DNA of 64,000 bases from Kitasatospora phosalacinea (GTDB lineage Bacteria > Actinomycetota > Actinomycetes > Streptomycetales > Streptomycetaceae), in contig NZ_JNYE01000002.1 in assembly GCF_000717185.1 (NCBI RefSeq), positions 1 to 64,000 of the forward strand, written 5' to 3'. A model generated the notes under the pieces. It did not search any database and was not told where the DNA came from. It saw nothing but the letters and a program-made list of their open reading frames with translations. Each line of letters opens with the position of its first letter. Position 1 is the first letter of the stretch. Positions 42,194 through 51,300 of the stretch are shown here, one piece after another. Position numbers and translations under genes: made by a program.

Positions 42194-45100
42194 TCAGCGA
42201 CGCCGGGTGCCACTCCCCCGGCCGAACACCCGCCGGGTCAGCAGCCCCACGGCCGCCGCGATCAGCAGCGCCCCGCAGGCCAGCCCGCGCCACCCGGTGG
42301 CCGCCGCCCGGTGCGCCGCCGCCACCGCGTCCGGCGGCGGCGCGGCCCCCGCCCGCGAGGGCCCGTCCGCAACGGCCGGACCGTCCGCGGCGTCCCCGAC
42401 GTCCCCGACGGGCTCGTCCTCCACGGCGGGCTCGTCGTCCGCCCCCGCCGCCGCCTGACCGGGGGACCCGACCGAAGCGGGCGACGGCGCGGACGTGGAC
42501 GCGGAGACGGACGCGGGGGCGGACGCGGGGGCGGGGGTGGCGGACAGGACCGTCGCGGCGGCCGAAGCCTTCCGGGTCGCGCTCGGCGCCACCGGCGACG
42601 GCGTACCGGCCGGAGGCGGCGTGGTCGCGGTCGGTGCCACCGGCGACGGCGTACCGGCCGGAAGCGGCGACGTGGTCGCGGTCGGCGCCCCCCGGCCCGG
42701 AGTGGCCGCCGCAGGCGCGACCGGCGCACTCGGCACCGCCGGCACCGGCAACGTCAACGCGGGCTCGGCCCGGCCGTCCGACGGCGCAGGGGAGGCGGAC
42801 GCGGAGGGCACTGCCGTCGGCGGCACCACGACCGGCAGCAGCTCCGGCGGCACCGGCAGCGCCACGTCCGGCACCGGCGGAGTCGACGGGGTCGGCGGGG
42901 TCGACGGCACACCGGACGCCGAGACCGACGGAGCTGCACTCGACGCCACCGCCGAAGCCGACACGGACGGGCTCGCACTCGCACTCGCACTCGCACTCGG
43001 TGACACGCTCGCCGAGGGTTCGGGCGTCGGGCTCGCCGTCACCCCGGCCGGATCGCCCGTCGGCGGCACCACGATCGGCAACAGCTCCGGCGGCACCGTC
43101 ACGTCCGGCACCGGCGGAGTCGGCGGAGTCGGCGGAGTCGGCGGCACCCCGATCGCCGAAGCCGACGCACTCGCCGAGGGCTCGGCTGTCGGAAGGGCGC
43201 TCGCACCAGCCGGATCGCCCGTCGACGGCACGCCGGACGCCGAGGCCGACGCGCTCGGCGCACCCTCCGCCAGCGACGCACTCGCACTCGCACTCGGGCT
43301 CGCACTCGGGCTCGGGCTCGGGCTCGGGCTCGCCTCGACGCCAGGCTCCGCACTCACACTCGGGCTCGGGCTCGGGCTCGCACTCACGCCCGTCGCCGCG
43401 ACGCGGACCTCCACCGGGTCGCCCGGGGTGCCGTTGCCCGCGGGGTCGGTGGCGGTGGGGAGGAGGGTGAGGTCGCCGGGGGCGAGGTCGTGGGCGGGGG
43501 TGCAGGACCAGGTGCCGTCGGGGGCGGTGACGGCGCTGCAGGCGGTGGTGCGTTCGTCGCCGTGGCCGGTGGCGGCGGTGACGGTGACGGTGGTGCCGGG
43601 TTCGGCGCGGCCGGCGAGCCCGGGGCGGGCGGTGTGCAGGAGTTCGCCGCTGCCGGGGGAGGTGAGGCGGGGGCGGTCGGGGGTGGCGGTGTCGACGGTG
43701 AGGGCGACCGCCTTGCCGTCGGAGCGGTTCCCGGCGCCGTCGACGGCGTGCGGGGTGAGCCGGTAGCGGCCGTCGTCGAGGTTCTCGACCGGGAGGCAGG
43801 ACCAGGTGCCGTCGGCGGAGACCGCGGTGGAGCAGACTTCGCCGCCGTCGCGGCCGGTGCCGTCCGCGCTGACGGTGACGGTGACGGTGGAGCCGGGCTC
43901 GCCGAGGCCGGTGAGCAGCAGGCCGGGGTCGTTGGTGTAGGCGGGCAGGGTGAGGACGGGGGCGGTGGGCGGCGTGGTCCTGACGGTCAGCCGGAACTCG
44001 TCGCCGCGCAGCACCATGCCGCTGCGGGTGGTCTCGACCGGGACGAGGGTGTGGGTGCCCTCGTCGAGGGGGCGGTCGGGGCGGCAGTTCCAGGAGCCGT
44101 CGTTGCCGGCCCGGGCGGTGCACACGGTGGTGCCGTTCTCCTGGACGGCGATGCTCGCCCCGGCGACCGCGCCGTCGCCGCGGAACTCGGGGCGGGTCTC
44201 CCGGGTGGTGGTGCCGGGGATGGGGAGGCCGACCTGGGGCTTGGCGGCGCCGATCGAGATGCCGGCCTTCTGGTCGACGACCTGCCCGGAGTCGGCGAAG
44301 CCGCCGGGGACGACGAGCTGCGCGCCGTTGCGGGCCAGCCGGAGCCGGACCCAGGTGTCGCCGCTGACGGCCCCGGCCGGGACCTGCCACTCCAGGGCGG
44401 CGTGGTCCGCCCCGGCGGGGACGTCGGCCTGGACCCGCTCCAGCGGGTCGAAGCGGTCGTTGTGGTCGAAGTCGATCCAGCCCGCCAGCACGGCGGGGTC
44501 GCCGCCCGGGTTCACCGGCACGTCCAGGCGGTAGTAGCGGCCGATGGCGGTCTCGGCCGGGAAGTTCAGCGTCGGGTCGGCGCCCTGGTACTCGGCGCGG
44601 CCGGGTTGCAGCATCGGCGGGGGCGGGCTGGCCCAGGGGCTGCGGCGGCCCTCCCCGCGGTCGAGCTCCACGCTGGGGGCGACCGGGCCCGCGTCGGGGG
44701 ACGGCGGGGGCGGGCCCGCGGGCGGGCCGGGCTGCAGCGGGTCCGCGACGGACTGGGCGAGGCCGGGGCGGGCCCGGGTCGCCGAGGTCGCGGCGTCCTG
44801 CCCGAGGAACAGGTCGGAGACCAGGTGGGAGACGTTCCCGTACGCCTGCGGGGCGCTGCCGAGGCCCTCGTCGAGGGTGACGGTGTACGCCTGGCGGAGC
44901 GGGGCGGGCGGGGTGGTGGAGCCGTTCCGGGCGGTGGAGCGCTGCTCGACGCGGAGCGACACGGTGGAGACGGTGCCGGCGAGTTCGAGGGTGCCGGAGC
45001 CGTCGGGGGCGGCGTCCGCCCCGGGGTCGGGGGCGAGCTCGCCGGAGCCGACCGTCCAGCCCGGCCAGCCGGTGCGGCCGACCAGGGCGGGGGCGGCGGG

Positions 45101-45619
45101 GCTGCCGCCGGTGACGGTCAGCCGGGTGTCGGTGCTGGTGCTGCCGTCCTTCGAAGTGGCCGTGCCCGCAAGGCCGCTGACGTGGAGTCGGGGGTTGCGG
45201 ACGGGGCGGGAGAAGGAGAGCTGGAGGGTGCCGAGGGTGCGCCAGGAGCCGTCGGCGCGGGGGCGGCGCTCGGCGGCGAGGAAGGTCTCGGCGGGGTCGC
45301 CGGGGTGGATGCCGTCGGTGTAGGGGCTGCCGCTGCCGCCGGGGCGGTCGGCGAGCCGGCCGGGAGCGGCGTCGACGCTCACCCCGGGGACGGCCGCGTA
45401 GTCGAACTGGACGGCGAGGCCGGAGGGCAGCACGGCGCGCCGCTCGGCGGACCAGCCGTCCGGGGTCTGCTGCGCGGCTGCGGGCGGGGTGAGCGCGCCG
45501 GTGAGCAGGCCGGTGGCGATCAGGGCGGCGGTGCGCCGGCCGATCCTGGGGCGCGGCCGGTCACGGTCGGCCGGGCGGGCATCGGGGGCCGGGGCCCGGT
45601 GGGGGAACTGTCGGCACAT
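42194..45619 (-). CDS. large surface protein with Ig-like repeats and Ser/Ala/Pro-rich stalk
   Basis: 1141 aa; ATG 45619 follows GAGGAGA. A signal peptide (TAALIATGLLTGALTPPAAAQQ) and a beta-rich secreted region come first. A GEVED-type domain (RYYRLDVPVNPGGDPAVLAGWIDFDHNDRFDPLERVQ) and three Ig-like repeats (ETRPEFRGDGAVAGASIAVQENG; PGLLLTGLGEPGSTVTVTV; RPGLAGRAEPGTTVTVTAATG) each contain a GSW/GTW..C motif. About 300 residues of Ser/Ala/Pro stalk (SASASAS, TPPTPPVPDV) precede a C-terminal TM helix (ACGALLIAAAVGLLT) and basic tail. No LPXTG is seen, so a membrane-anchored adhesin-like protein is likely. Function unknown. Confidence 0.85.
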   Translation of the reverse strand: MCRQFPHRAPAPDARPADRDRPRPRIGRRTAALIATGLLTGALTPPAAAQQTPDGWSAERRAVLPSGLAVQFDYAAVPGVSVDAAPGRLADRPGGSGSPYTDGIHPGDPAETFLAAERRPRADGSWRTLGTLQLSFSRPVRNPRLHVSGLAGTATSKDGSTSTDTRLTVTGGSPAAPALVGRTGWPGWTVGSGELAPDPGADAAPDGSGTLELAGTVSTVSLRVEQRSTARNGSTTPPAPLRQAYTVTLDEGLGSAPQAYGNVSHLVSDLFLGQDAATSATRARPGLAQSVADPLQPGPPAGPPPPSPDAGPVAPSVELDRGEGRRSPWASPPPPMLQPGRAEYQGADPTLNFPAETAIGRYYRLDVPVNPGGDPAVLAGWIDFDHNDRFDPLERVQADVPAGADHAALEWQVPAGAVSGDTWVRLRLARNGAQLVVPGGFADSGQVVDQKAGISIGAAKPQVGLPIPGTTTRETRPEFRGDGAVAGASIAVQENGTTVCTARAGNDGSWNCRPDRPLDEGTHTLVPVETTRSGMVLRGDEFRLTVRTTPPTAPVLTLPAYTNDPGLLLTGLGEPGSTVTVTVSADGTGRDGGEVCSTAVSADGTWSCLPVENLDDGRYRLTPHAVDGAGNRSDGKAVALTVDTATPDRPRLTSPGSGELLHTARPGLAGRAEPGTTVTVTAATGHGDERTTACSAVTAPDGTWSCTPAHDLAPGDLTLLPTATDPAGNGTPGDPVEVRVAATGVSASPSPSPSVSAEPGVEASPSPSPSPSASPSASASASLAEGAPSASASASGVPSTGDPAGASALPTAEPSASASASAIGVPPTPPTPPTPPVPDVTVPPELLPIVVPPTGDPAGVTASPTPEPSASVSPSASASASASPSVSASAVASSAAPSVSASGVPSTPPTPSTPPVPDVALPVPPELLPVVVPPTAVPSASASPAPSDGRAEPALTLPVPAVPSAPVAPAAATPGRGAPTATTSPLPAGTPSPVAPTATTPPPAGTPSPVAPSATRKASAAATVLSATPAPASAPASVSASTSAPSPASVGSPGQAAAGADDEPAVEDEPVGDVGDAADGPAVADGPSRAGAAPPPDAVAAAHRAAATGWRGLACGALLIAAAVGLLTRRVFGRGSGTRRR
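42960..43400. repeat. 6-bp microsatellite-like tracts in the stalk
   Basis: Runs such as CTCGCACTCGCACTCG and CGGGCTCGGGCTCGGG encode Ser-Ala and Ser-Pro repeats. Larger blocks (PTPPTPPVPDV..PPELLPIVVPPTGDPAG) recur two to three times. Confidence 0.8.
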
Positions 45620-45918
45620 CCGGCTCTCCTCTCGGTGTCGTCGTCCGCCGGGATCGCGGCCCGACCGCCATGTAGCCGAATGCTCATGACGATCGGACAA
45701 AAGGGAATCACGATCTGGTTTCGGTCATACCGCGACACCTGGTCATTTCCACCGACACCACCCGAATGGTGGCCACTCGGTCAGCAGCATCGGGATACCC
45801 GCCCGACTCACCGTCAACTCCCATGAACAGGTATCAATCGGACGCTACCGCCCACTTGTTGACCTGCGGTCACACTGCCCTGTTCGAATTGGTGGGTTTA
45901 TCAGTAGAGTCGGCGGGC

Positions 45919-46335
45919 GTGACGATTGATCCCACTCTCATCAAGTCCAGCTTCGCCGCCGTCGAGCCCCACGGCAGCGAGGTCACCGCCTACTTCTACG
46001 CACACCTGTTCGAGCACAACCCGGGCGTGCGCAAGCTCTTCGCCGAGCACATGAACGAGCAGCAGGACCGCCTCTGGGCCGCCATCGGCACCCTGGTCAA
46101 CAAGCTCGAGGACACCGACACCGTGGTCAACGTGCTCCAGGGCCTGGGCCGCCGGCACGCCGGGTACGGCGCCCTCCCCGAGCACTTCCCCGCCGTCGGC
46201 GCCAGCCTGCTCGCCTCCCTCGCGCACTTCGCCGGCGACGCCTGGACTCCGGAGATCGAAGCCGCGTGGACGGCGCTCTACGGCGTCATCACGGATGTCA
46301 TGAGCGCGGCGCTCACCGAAGAAGCCGCGGGCTGA
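45919..46335 (+). CDS. single-domain globin
   Basis: 138 aa from the GTG at 45919 (ATG 45823 would add 32 residues). TLIKSSFAAVEPHGSEVTAYFYAHLFEHNPGVRKLFAEHM and RRHAGYGALPEHFPAVGASLLASLAHFAGDAWTPEIEAAWTALYGVI follow the flavohaemoglobin globin pattern, with the proximal-His helix (RRHAGYG). It is probably haem binding and involved in NO/O2 chemistry. It lies 10 nt before the flavohaemoprotein gene, of whose globin domain it is a duplicate. Confidence 0.88.
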   Translation: MTIDPTLIKSSFAAVEPHGSEVTAYFYAHLFEHNPGVRKLFAEHMNEQQDRLWAAIGTLVNKLEDTDTVVNVLQGLGRRHAGYGALPEHFPAVGASLLASLAHFAGDAWTPEIEAAWTALYGVITDVMSAALTEEAAG

Positions 46336-46345
46336 GAGCCCCCCG

Positions 46346-47545
46346 GTGCCCTTCGACCCCGCGGTCATCCGCGCCAGCTTCGCCGTCGTCGAGCGCCGCG
46401 CCGATCAGCTGACCAAGTTCTTCTACGCCCACCTGTTCACCAACAACCCAGGTGTCGAAGAGCTCTTCCCGGCCAGGCTCGCCGAACAGCGCGACCGCCT
46501 CTTCGCCGCGCTCACCCAACTCGTGCTGCGGCTGGAGGAACCGGAGAAACTCACCGGCTACCTGGCGGCGCTCGGGCGTGACCACCGCAAGTTCCAGGCC
46601 GCGCCCGAGCACTACCCCGCCGTCGGGGCCAGCCTGATCGCCGCGCTCAAGCACTTCTCCGGCCACTACTGGACCCCCGAGATCGAGAAGGCCTGGATCG
46701 AGGCCTTCACCGTGATCTCGCAGGCCATGATCGACGCCGCCGCGGCCGTCCCCGACTCCGTCCCCCGCTGGTGGAACGCGGAGATCGTCGACCGCCGCCG
46801 GGCCACCCCCGACCTCGCGGTGCTCACCCTGCGGCCCGACCGGCCGTACCCGTACACCGCGGGCCAGTACCTGACGGTCTGCTCCGACCGTCGCCCGCAG
46901 GTCTGGCGGCCCTACTCGCTGGCCTGCGCCCCCCGTCCCGACAACACCCTGGAACTGCACGTCCGCCGGGTGCCCGAGGGGCAGGTGTCCACCGCGCTGG
47001 TCAACGACGTCCGGCTCGGCGAGAGCGTCCGGCTCGGGCCGCCGCTCGGCGAGGCCGTCCTCGCCCCCGGCTCCGACCGGCCGCTGCTGATGGTCGCCGC
47101 CGGAACCGGCTGGGCCCCGGTCAAGGCCCTGCTGGAACAGCTCGCCCAGGACGGCGGACGGCCCGCCACGGTCTTCGTCGCCGCCCGCGGGGACGAGGAC
47201 CAGTACGACCTGGACACCGTGCACGCCATGGTCAAGGAACACGCCTGGCTGCACGCCGTGCTCGCCGCACCCGAACGCGGCGCCTCCCGCAGCGAGGCCG
47301 CCCGGCTGCTGCGCGAGGGGCTGCGGGAGTACGGGGACTGCTCCGGCCACGACATCCACCTGTCCGGCCCGCCCGACCTCGTCCCCACCCTCGGCGCCCA
47401 ACTCCTGGAGCAGGGCGCCGAACCCGAGCACCTCCGGCACGACCCGGCCACGCCCACCTTCAACCGCAGCCGCCCGCTCACCCCCGCGGAGTGGTTCCTC
47501 GAAGAGCGCGACGTGCCCTGGATCAACCGGACCGAACTCGGCTGA
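46346..47545 (+). CDS. flavohaemoprotein (globin + FAD/NAD reductase), Hmp-like
   Basis: 399 aa from GTG. The globin domain covers 1-135 (FYAHLFTNNPGVEELFPARL, GRDHRKFQAAPEHYPAVGASL). The FAD-binding domain is 145-240 (YTAGQYLTV, WRPYSLACAP). The NAD-binding domain is 245-395 (LLMVAAGTGWAPVKALLEQLA, DIHLSGPPDLVPTLGAQLLEQG). It resembles NO dioxygenases that turn NO into nitrate, in the group found in Streptomyces with an extra globin neighbour. It is co-transcribed with the globin. Confidence 0.92.
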   Translation: MPFDPAVIRASFAVVERRADQLTKFFYAHLFTNNPGVEELFPARLAEQRDRLFAALTQLVLRLEEPEKLTGYLAALGRDHRKFQAAPEHYPAVGASLIAALKHFSGHYWTPEIEKAWIEAFTVISQAMIDAAAAVPDSVPRWWNAEIVDRRRATPDLAVLTLRPDRPYPYTAGQYLTVCSDRRPQVWRPYSLACAPRPDNTLELHVRRVPEGQVSTALVNDVRLGESVRLGPPLGEAVLAPGSDRPLLMVAAGTGWAPVKALLEQLAQDGGRPATVFVAARGDEDQYDLDTVHAMVKEHAWLHAVLAAPERGASRSEAARLLREGLREYGDCSGHDIHLSGPPDLVPTLGAQLLEQGAEPEHLRHDPATPTFNRSRPLTPAEWFLEERDVPWINRTELG

Positions 47546-47623
47546 CGCCGGCCCTGCCGCCCCCCGACCACCACAACGGGGGACGGCAGGGCCGACGACC
47601 GCACCGGGGACCGCGGGAACGAC

Positions 47624-47653
47624 GAAGGCCCCGGGCGGGAACCCGGGGCCTTC
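47624..47653 (-). terminator. terminator of the tRNA-Arg pair
   Basis: GAAGGCCCCGGG (47624-47635) pairs with CCCGGGGCCTTC (47642-47653), loop CGGGAA, 3 nt after the first tRNA-Arg 3' end on the minus strand. Confidence 0.75.
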
Positions 47654-47656
47654 GGC

Positions 47657-47732
47657 TGGTGCGCTCAGCAGGATTCGAACCTGCAACCTCTTGATCCGTA
47701 GTCAAGTGCTCTATCCGTTGAGCTATGAGCGC
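47657..47732 (-). tRNA. tRNA-Arg(ACG), copy 1
   Basis: GCGCTCA acceptor pairs with TGAGCGC. Anticodon stem CTTGA/TCAAG holds loop CTACGGA with anticodon ACG. T-loop GGTTCGAATCC; CCA encoded. Wobble A is the TadA substrate. Confidence 0.96.
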
Positions 47733-47766
47733 TCGGACGGCACCTTGCGGGGCCGCGAGCGGAGTT

Positions 47767-47842
47767 TGGTGCGCTCAGCAGGATTCGAACCTGCAACCTC
47801 TTGATCCGTAGTCAAGTGCTCTATCCGTTGAGCTATGAGCGC
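47767..47842 (-). tRNA. tRNA-Arg(ACG), copy 2
   Basis: Sequence identical to the copy at 47657-47732, offset 110 bp, CCA encoded. Recent tandem duplication. Confidence 0.96.
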
Positions 47843-47986
47843 TCGCCCCGGCGGACTGGCCTCCTGGGCGGTGCGGGGACAACATTACATGACCTGCGAC
47901 CTGGGGCGAAATTGATTGCCGACGGCCCGGTCCGGGCCCTGTCCAGACCCCGCCCGGAGCCCGCCGGAGCCCTGCGGGAGAACGCA

Positions 47987-48019
47987 GGAGCCCCGCCGGT
48001 CAGTGACCGACGGGGCTCC
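47987..48019 (-). terminator. terminator of tRNA-Ser(GCT)
   Basis: GGAGCCCCG c CGGTCA g TGACCG a CGGGGCTCC is a near-perfect hairpin with one internal mismatch, 8 nt downstream of the tRNA on the minus strand. Confidence 0.75.
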
Positions 48020-48026
48020 CGGTGAG

Positions 48027-48117
48027 CGGAGGCGGAGGGATTTGAACCCTCGATGGACGGTAAAGCCCAAACCGCATTAGCAGTGCGGCGCCATAGACCG
48101 GACTAGGCGACGCCTCC
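48027..48117 (-). tRNA. tRNA-Ser(GCT)
   Basis: Acceptor GGAGGCG/CGCCTCC. Anticodon stem CCGCA/TGCGG, loop CTGCTAA, anticodon GCT. Long variable arm; T-loop GGTTCAAATCC. 91 nt, CCA not encoded. Confidence 0.95.
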
Positions 48118-48318
48118 AACACCCGGACCGCGACCGGCACTCCGGCGCGTTCCGTGCGACTGAGATGATGCCATAGCCGACGGCCCCGGCACCAACCACC
48201 ACAACGATACTGGCCGGGTCGTCCACGGCGCAAAGAAGAATGAGATACTTCGGTCTCCGAGGAGAGCCAGAGCCGCCCGTCGCAGCGGCGGCCCGAAGCC
48301 GTGAGGAGACCTGTCGAC

Positions 48319-51300
48319 GTGAGCAGCAGGCCGACCCGAGGCGCTGCTCGCCTCGCCGCGATACTCGATGCACTGCCCGACCCGCTGCTGCTGGTGAACA
48401 GCAACGGCACCGTGGTCGACGTCAACAAGGCCGCCGTGGAGAGCCTGCAGGCACCCGGCACCTCGCTGGTCGGAATGGGCGTGCTGGACCTGCTGCCGGA
48501 GTTCGACCCCAGTCGGATCCCGGGTTCCATGCGGCCCCCCGCGAGCGAGACCGAGAGCCTGGACCGACCGGTCCGAATGACCGCCCGCCGCACCGACGGC
48601 ACCGCCTTCACCGTCGAGGTGTCCGGCAACGACTTCACCGACGAGGGCGGCGGGGAGGCGCACGGCTTCCTGTCCTTCAGCACCAACGACCAGGGGCTGC
48701 TGCTGCTCCTGGTCCGCGACATGTCGGCCCGGCTGGGGGTGGAGACCGAGCTGCGGCGCCAGCACAAGCAGACCGAGATGATCCTGCGGGCCGCCGCCGA
48801 GGGCGTCCTCGGCGTCGACCTGGAGGGCCGCGTGGTGCTGGTCAACCCGGCCGCCGCGCACATCCTGGACTTCCGGGCCAGCGAGCTCGGCGGCCGCGAG
48901 CTGCACCCGCTGATCCAGCACTCGCAGCCCGACGGCAGCCCGCTGGCCGCCGAGAGCTCCGCGCTGATGGACACCCTGCACTCCGGCCGCAAGCACCGGA
49001 TCCGCAACACCGTGCTGTGGCGCAAGGACGGCCGCCCGGTCACCGTCGACCTCACCACCGCCCCGGTCCGGGACGGCGAGCAGCTGGTCGGCGCCGTGAT
49101 GACCTTCACCGACCGCACCCGCGAGCTCGCCCTCGCCGCCCGCAACGAGCACCTCACCGCCGTCCTGGAGACCGAGCTCGGCGGCGCCCTCACCGCGCTG
49201 CACGGCCGGATCGACGCCCTCGCCGCCGACCCCGCCGGGCAGCTGTGGCCCGAGGCCAACTGGACGCTGCGCCGGCTCGCCGACGAGTGCCGCCGGTTCG
49301 GGAAGCTGATCGACGGTGTCCTGGAGCACCAGCGCTTCGAGGCCGCCGCCGACCGCGGCAAGGCCGCCCTGGAGCGCGAGCGGGTCGGCCTGGACGAGGT
49401 CGTGCAGCTCGCCGTCGACCGGGCCGGGGAGCTGGTCGGGCCCGGCCGGGTCCGCTACTCGGTGCACGCCGCCGCCGTGAAGGTGCTCGCCGACCGCGAG
49501 CGGCTCGCCCAGGCGCTCGCCCACCTGGTCGCCGACGTCAGCGGCGTCACGCCCGCCCCCGGGCCCGCCCGGGCCGAGGGCGAGGCCGCCCCCGCCGGGG
49601 TGCCGTTCGCCGGGCCCGCACCGGCCGGCGAGCAGCCGCCCATGGTGGTGCTGGCCGCCGCCCGGCGCGGCGACGTCGCCCGGGTCGAGGTCCGCGGCCC
49701 CGCCCGCAGCTCCAGCGCCGTCCACCTGCCGATCGCCCGGGCCGCCGTCCAGCGGCACGGCGGGGTGCTGCAGCGCCACGACCTGCCCGCCGGGGCCGGG
49801 GCCACCTACGTGGTGGAACTGCCGCTCGACCCCGACGGCGAGGCGTCCGGCGCGCCGGACAAGCAGCAGCACGTCCCCGAGGACTCCGACACCGCGATGA
49901 TCCCGGACCTGCCGGGCCAGGGCGTCCCGCCCGAGCTCCGACCGGCCGGTGACACGCCGTCAGCGGCCGCGGAGGACGAGACCGGGGCCGGGGCCGAGGC
50001 GCGCGCCGACGACACCCAGGGCTCCGGACGGCGCCGGGCCCGCACCGCGGACGCGCCGAACGCCCCTGGTGCCCCCGGCGCTCCGGACGCACCGGACGCG
50101 GCGCAGCCCGGGCAGGCCCCGCGCGGGCCGATCGCGCTCGGTGCCGGGCCGTCGTCCGCGGACGACACCTCCGGCGGCGAGGGCGGCGGCCGCTCCGGGC
50201 GGCGGGCCCGCCGGGCCGCCTCCGCGCAGGCCGCGGCCGGGGACGGCTCCGGGGCGCTGCACATCCCCGGCGTGCCGGACCCCGGGACGCCCGTCTACCC
50301 CGGCCTGGAGAGCGCCCTGGCCGCTTCCACGCCGGAACCGGTCACGCCGACCGCCCAGCCCACCGGGCGTCGGCGGCGGCTCGCGCTGCCCGCCGACCTC
50401 GCGGAGAGCGCGGAGGAGGTCACGACGGTCCTGCCGCCCGTCCCCGCCGCCGACCCCGCGCCGGGCGCACCGGGCGGTCCCGAGGCGCCCGCCGCCCCGC
50501 CGCAGCCGTCCGCGCCGCCGTCCGGCGCGCCGGAGTCCGCCGCGCTGGAGGTCGCCCGGCCCGCCGCCGCGGCGCTGCCCGCCGCGGACGCCGCCGGGGA
50601 GCAGCGCCCGCAGCCGGTCGGCAGCGGGCTCGGCGAGCTGCTGCCGCCGCGGCCGATGGGCGGCTTCCAGGCCGCCTTCCCGTCCGCGTTCCCCGGCCCT
50701 CCGGCTCCCGGTCAGGCGCCCGCCGCGAACGCGCTGCCCGCCGCCGGGAGCACCCCGCCCGCGGTCGACCCCACGGCACTGAACGGGCAGCGCCTGAACG
50801 GCCAGGCCCCGCAGGGCGGCCCCGGCGAGGGCGGCGGGCCGGGGGCGGCCCTGGCGCTGCCCGGCGGCGCCGCGGTCGAGGGGCGCACCCCGCCCCGGCC
50901 GATGGCCGAGCTCGCCCCCGCCCGCGAGCAGGCGCCGGACGGCCCGCGCCCGCTGCTGGTGTGGCCCGAGCCCGACCCGTCCACCCGGGGCGCGCTGGAG
51001 GCCCGCGGCTTCCGCCCGGTCGTCGTCGCCTCCCGCGAGGAGGTGGACGCCCAGGTGCCGCAGACCCCCGCCGCGCTCTTCGTCGACCCGCTGACCGGCC
51101 CGATCACCCGCACCGCGCTGCAGTCGCTGCGCACCGCCGCCCTGGCCGGGCGGGTGCCGGTGCTGCTGGCCGCCGGGCTCGGCCAGGCCACCCGGGACGC
51201 CGCGTACGGCGCGGACCCGGCAGTGCTGCTGCGGGCGCTCGCGCCCCGGGACGGCGAGAACCACGCGGCCCGGGTGCTGCTGGTGGAGTCCGACCCGGAG

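Noticed and set aside
42194..42300. Sortase LPXTG anchor at the end of the surface protein
   Set aside because: The C-terminus has a hydrophobic helix and basic tail, but no LPXTG or LAXTG before it.
43490..45826. 778-codon plus-strand reading with Gly/Val-rich composition
   Set aside because: Exact antisense of the surface protein gene; composition is typical of the complementary strand and there is no ribosome site or domain.
47657..48117. tRNA cluster as an integration hotspot with an att site
   Set aside because: The two tRNA-Arg copies are complete and only 34 nt apart with no foreign DNA between or beside them.
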